From Rhodobacter sp. Har01 (lineage in GTDB: Bacteria; Pseudomonadota; Alphaproteobacteria; Rhodobacterales; Rhodobacteraceae), in contig NZ_JAJCTD010000001.1 in the NCBI RefSeq assembly GCF_020564565.1, positions 310,001 through 374,000 on the forward strand: DNA of 64,000 bases, read 5' to 3'. Under the pieces are notes generated by a model. The model saw only the letters and a list, made by a program, of their open reading frames with translations, was not told where the DNA came from and did not search any database. Within the stretch, counting starts at the first letter, position 1. Every line of letters begins with the position of its first letter. Below are positions 62,109-64,000 of this stretch, in pieces. A program made the position numbers and the translations under genes.

Positions 62109-64000
62109 ATGGCTGAGATTCCGACGAAGGCGCAGGCGGTGGTGATCGGGGGCGGGGTCTCGGGCTGTTCGGTGGCCTATCACCTGGCCCGGGCGGGCTG
62201 GGAGGTGGTGCTGCTGGAGCGCAAGCGGCTGACGTGTGGCACCACCTGGCATGCGGCGGGGCTGATCGGGCAGTTGCGGGCGAACCAGAACATGACGCGG
62301 TTGGCGAAGTATTCGGCCGAGTTGTATTACCGGCTGGAGGCCGAGACCGGGGTTGCGACGGGCATGAAGCGCGTCGGCTCGATGACCGTGGCGCTGACCG
62401 AGGACCGGATGCAGGAGATCCTGCGGCAGGCCACGGTGGCCAAGATCTTCGGCATCGAGGTGAACCGGTTGTCGCCGGCCGAGGTGAAGGCCTTGTATCC
62501 GCTGCTGAACACCGACGGCGTGGTCGGCGGGGTGCATATTCCCAATGACGGGCAATGCGATCCGGCCAACATCACCATGGCGCTGGCCAAGGGCGCGCGG
62601 ATGGCGGGCGCGCGGGTCATCGAGGGCGTCAAGGTGACCGGGGTGACGGAAGGCGCCGCGCCGGGCGGGCAGCGGCGGGTGACCGGGGTGAACTATGTCG
62701 GGCCGGACGGGCCGGGGCGGATCGAGGCCGTTGTGGTGGTGAACTGCGGCGGCATGTGGGGGCGCGACCTGGCGGCCGCGAGCGGCGTGACGGTGCCCTT
62801 GCACGCCGCCGAGCATTTCTACCTGGTGACCGAGCCGGTGCCGGGTCTGGGCGACATGCCTGTGCTGCGGCTGGTGGACGAATGCGCCTATTACAAGTCG
62901 GACGCCGGCAAGATGATGATCGGGGCCTTCGAGCCGAAGGCCAAGCCCTGGGGCATGGGCGGCATCCGCGAGGATTTCGAGTTCGACACGCTGCCCGAGG
63001 ACTGGGACCACTTCTCGCCCATTCTGGAAATGGCGATGAACCGGATGCCGCTGTTCCAGACCACCGGCATTCACACCTTCTTCAATGGCCCGGAAAGTTT
63101 CACCCCCGACGACCGCTATTACCTTGGCCCGGCGCCGGAATTGGGCGGGTACTGGGTGGCGGCGGGCTACAACTCGATCGGGATCATCTCGTCCGGCGGG
63201 GCGGGGATGGCGCTGGCCGAGTGGATCACCGAGGGCGAGCCGCCGTTCGACCTCTGGGACGTGGACATCCGCCGGGCGCAGCCGTTCCAGAGGAACCGGA
63301 AGTACCTGCAGGAGCGGGTGAGCGAGACGCTGGGCCTGCTCTACGCCGACCACTACCCCTATCGGCAGGTGGAAACCTCGCGCGGGGTGCGGCGGACGCC
63401 GCTGCACGAGGCGCTGAAGGCGCGCGGCGCGGTGTTCGGCGAGGTGGCGGGCTGGGAGCGGGCGAACTGGTTCGCCGAGCCGGGGCAGGAGCGGGCGTAT
63501 CGCTATGCCTGGGGCCGGCAGAACTGGTTTGCCAACCAGAAGGCCGAGCACATGGCGGTGCGGACGGGCGTGGGCCTGTTCGACATGACCAGCTTCGGCA
63601 AGATCCGGGTCGAGGGGCGCGATGCCTGCGCCTTCCTCAACCGGGTCTGTTCGGCCGAGATGGACGTGGCCCCGGGGCGCATCGTCTACACCATGATGCT
63701 GAACGGCCGCGGCGGCATCGAGGCCGACCTGACGGTGACGCGACTGAGCGAGCGGGCCTATCTGCTGGTGGTGCCGGGGGCGACCCTGCAGCGCAACCTG
63801 GCCTGGCTGCGCGGGCATCTGGCCGAGGATTTCGCCGTGGTGACCGATGTCACCGCCGGGGAGGCGGTGCTGTGCGTGATGGGGCCGAAGTCGCGCGAGG
63901 TGATGCAGGCGGTGTCGCCCGACGAATTCTCGAACGCGGCGCATCCCTTTGGGACGGCGCGGGAAATCGAGATCGGCATGGGGCTGGCCCGGGCGCATCG
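62109..64000 (+). CDS. Dimethylglycine/sarcosine dehydrogenase-like flavoprotein 2 (partial)
   Basis: About 630 residues are seen; the gene leaves the window on the right. Same layout as the previous protein: AVVIGGGVSGCSVAYHLARAG at 10-30, GTTWHAAGLIGQLRANQNMT, FNGPESFTPDDRYYLGPAPE, then the GcvT domain (GLFDMTSFGKIRVEGRDA). A clear paralogue but divergent in sequence, so not a recent duplicate. It follows after a repeated hairpin element, possibly with reduced or separate expression. Confidence 0.88.
   Translation, partial: MAEIPTKAQAVVIGGGVSGCSVAYHLARAGWEVVLLERKRLTCGTTWHAAGLIGQLRANQNMTRLAKYSAELYYRLEAETGVATGMKRVGSMTVALTEDRMQEILRQATVAKIFGIEVNRLSPAEVKALYPLLNTDGVVGGVHIPNDGQCDPANITMALAKGARMAGARVIEGVKVTGVTEGAAPGGQRRVTGVNYVGPDGPGRIEAVVVVNCGGMWGRDLAAASGVTVPLHAAEHFYLVTEPVPGLGDMPVLRLVDECAYYKSDAGKMMIGAFEPKAKPWGMGGIREDFEFDTLPEDWDHFSPILEMAMNRMPLFQTTGIHTFFNGPESFTPDDRYYLGPAPELGGYWVAAGYNSIGIISSGGAGMALAEWITEGEPPFDLWDVDIRRAQPFQRNRKYLQERVSETLGLLYADHYPYRQVETSRGVRRTPLHEALKARGAVFGEVAGWERANWFAEPGQERAYRYAWGRQNWFANQKAEHMAVRTGVGLFDMTSFGKIRVEGRDACAFLNRVCSAEMDVAPGRIVYTMMLNGRGGIEADLTVTRLSERAYLLVVPGATLQRNLAWLRGHLAEDFAVVTDVTAGEAVLCVMGPKSREVMQAVSPDEFSNAAHPFGTAREIEIGMGLARAH

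Overview
This 64 kb, GC-rich window looks like the chromosome of an anoxygenic phototroph of the family Rhodobacteraceae (Rhodobacter relatives). The evidence is the gene order of the photosynthesis cluster, a spheroidene-type carotenoid gene (crtA), the PpsR/AerR regulator pair, and a housekeeping neighbourhood (purF, cvpA, radA, alr, dnaB, pyrE, pyrC) whose proteins read as alphaproteobacterial. I cannot name the genus from the sequence.

Positions 1-24.5 kb are a compact photosynthesis gene cluster. Leftward operon: bchF-bchN-bchB-bchH-bchL (bchL runs off the left edge), covering Mg insertion, protochlorophyllide reduction and 3-vinyl hydration. Rightward next to it: aerR (B12-binding antirepressor) and ppsR (redox and light repressor), then bchE (oxygen-independent cyclase) with bchJ, then bchG, a BCD-family (PucC-like) membrane protein, bchP and idi for the last steps and the tail supply. 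Leftward: crtA-bchI-bchD-bchO. Rightward from the shared crtA/crtI promoter: crtI-crtB-tspO. Six TGT-N12-ACA PpsR sites sit in the four promoter regions that drive these units, and an FNR-type box lies in front of bchE. The cluster stops abruptly after tspO, so crtCDEF, bchCXYZ and puf must be elsewhere.

24.5-40.4 kb is housekeeping: an SDR enzyme, a DUF1801 protein, purF, cvpA, radA, a PqiA-like membrane protein and an unknown membrane protein, an alr-mlaE-mlaF operon ending in a small membrane protein, a P1B-4 metal ATPase, a 0.7 kb gap without a convincing gene, dnaB, pyrE, pyrC and a LprI-like periplasmic protein.

40.4-52.4 kb carries a family of unknown function, a glycosyltransferase, gcdH with its LysR neighbour, and the AAA+/VWA pair coxD/coxE and an xdhC/molybdopterin-binding pair, which resemble maturation factors for molybdenum hydroxylases although no such enzyme is in the window. 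An unusual OmpA-type protein with long Ala/Glu and Pro/Glu tracts separates the two pairs. infC appears to start with ATA.

52.5-64 kb holds a secreted or anchored protein with 21 Gly-Met-X triplets, ferredoxin-NADP reductase, the assimilatory sulfate operon cobA-DUF2849-cysI-cysH-DUF934 with a divergent Lrp regulator, and a LysR gene facing two tandem dimethylglycine/sarcosine dehydrogenase-like flavoproteins (the second cut by the right edge).

No tRNA, rRNA, CRISPR array, insertion sequence or prophage was recognised. The most unusual items are the Gly-Met-X repeat protein, the non-ATG starts of bchD (CTG) and infC (ATA), a probable leaderless crtI promoter overlapped by a PpsR site, a two-hairpin palindromic element at 49.65 kb, and a family of intergenic GC hairpins.
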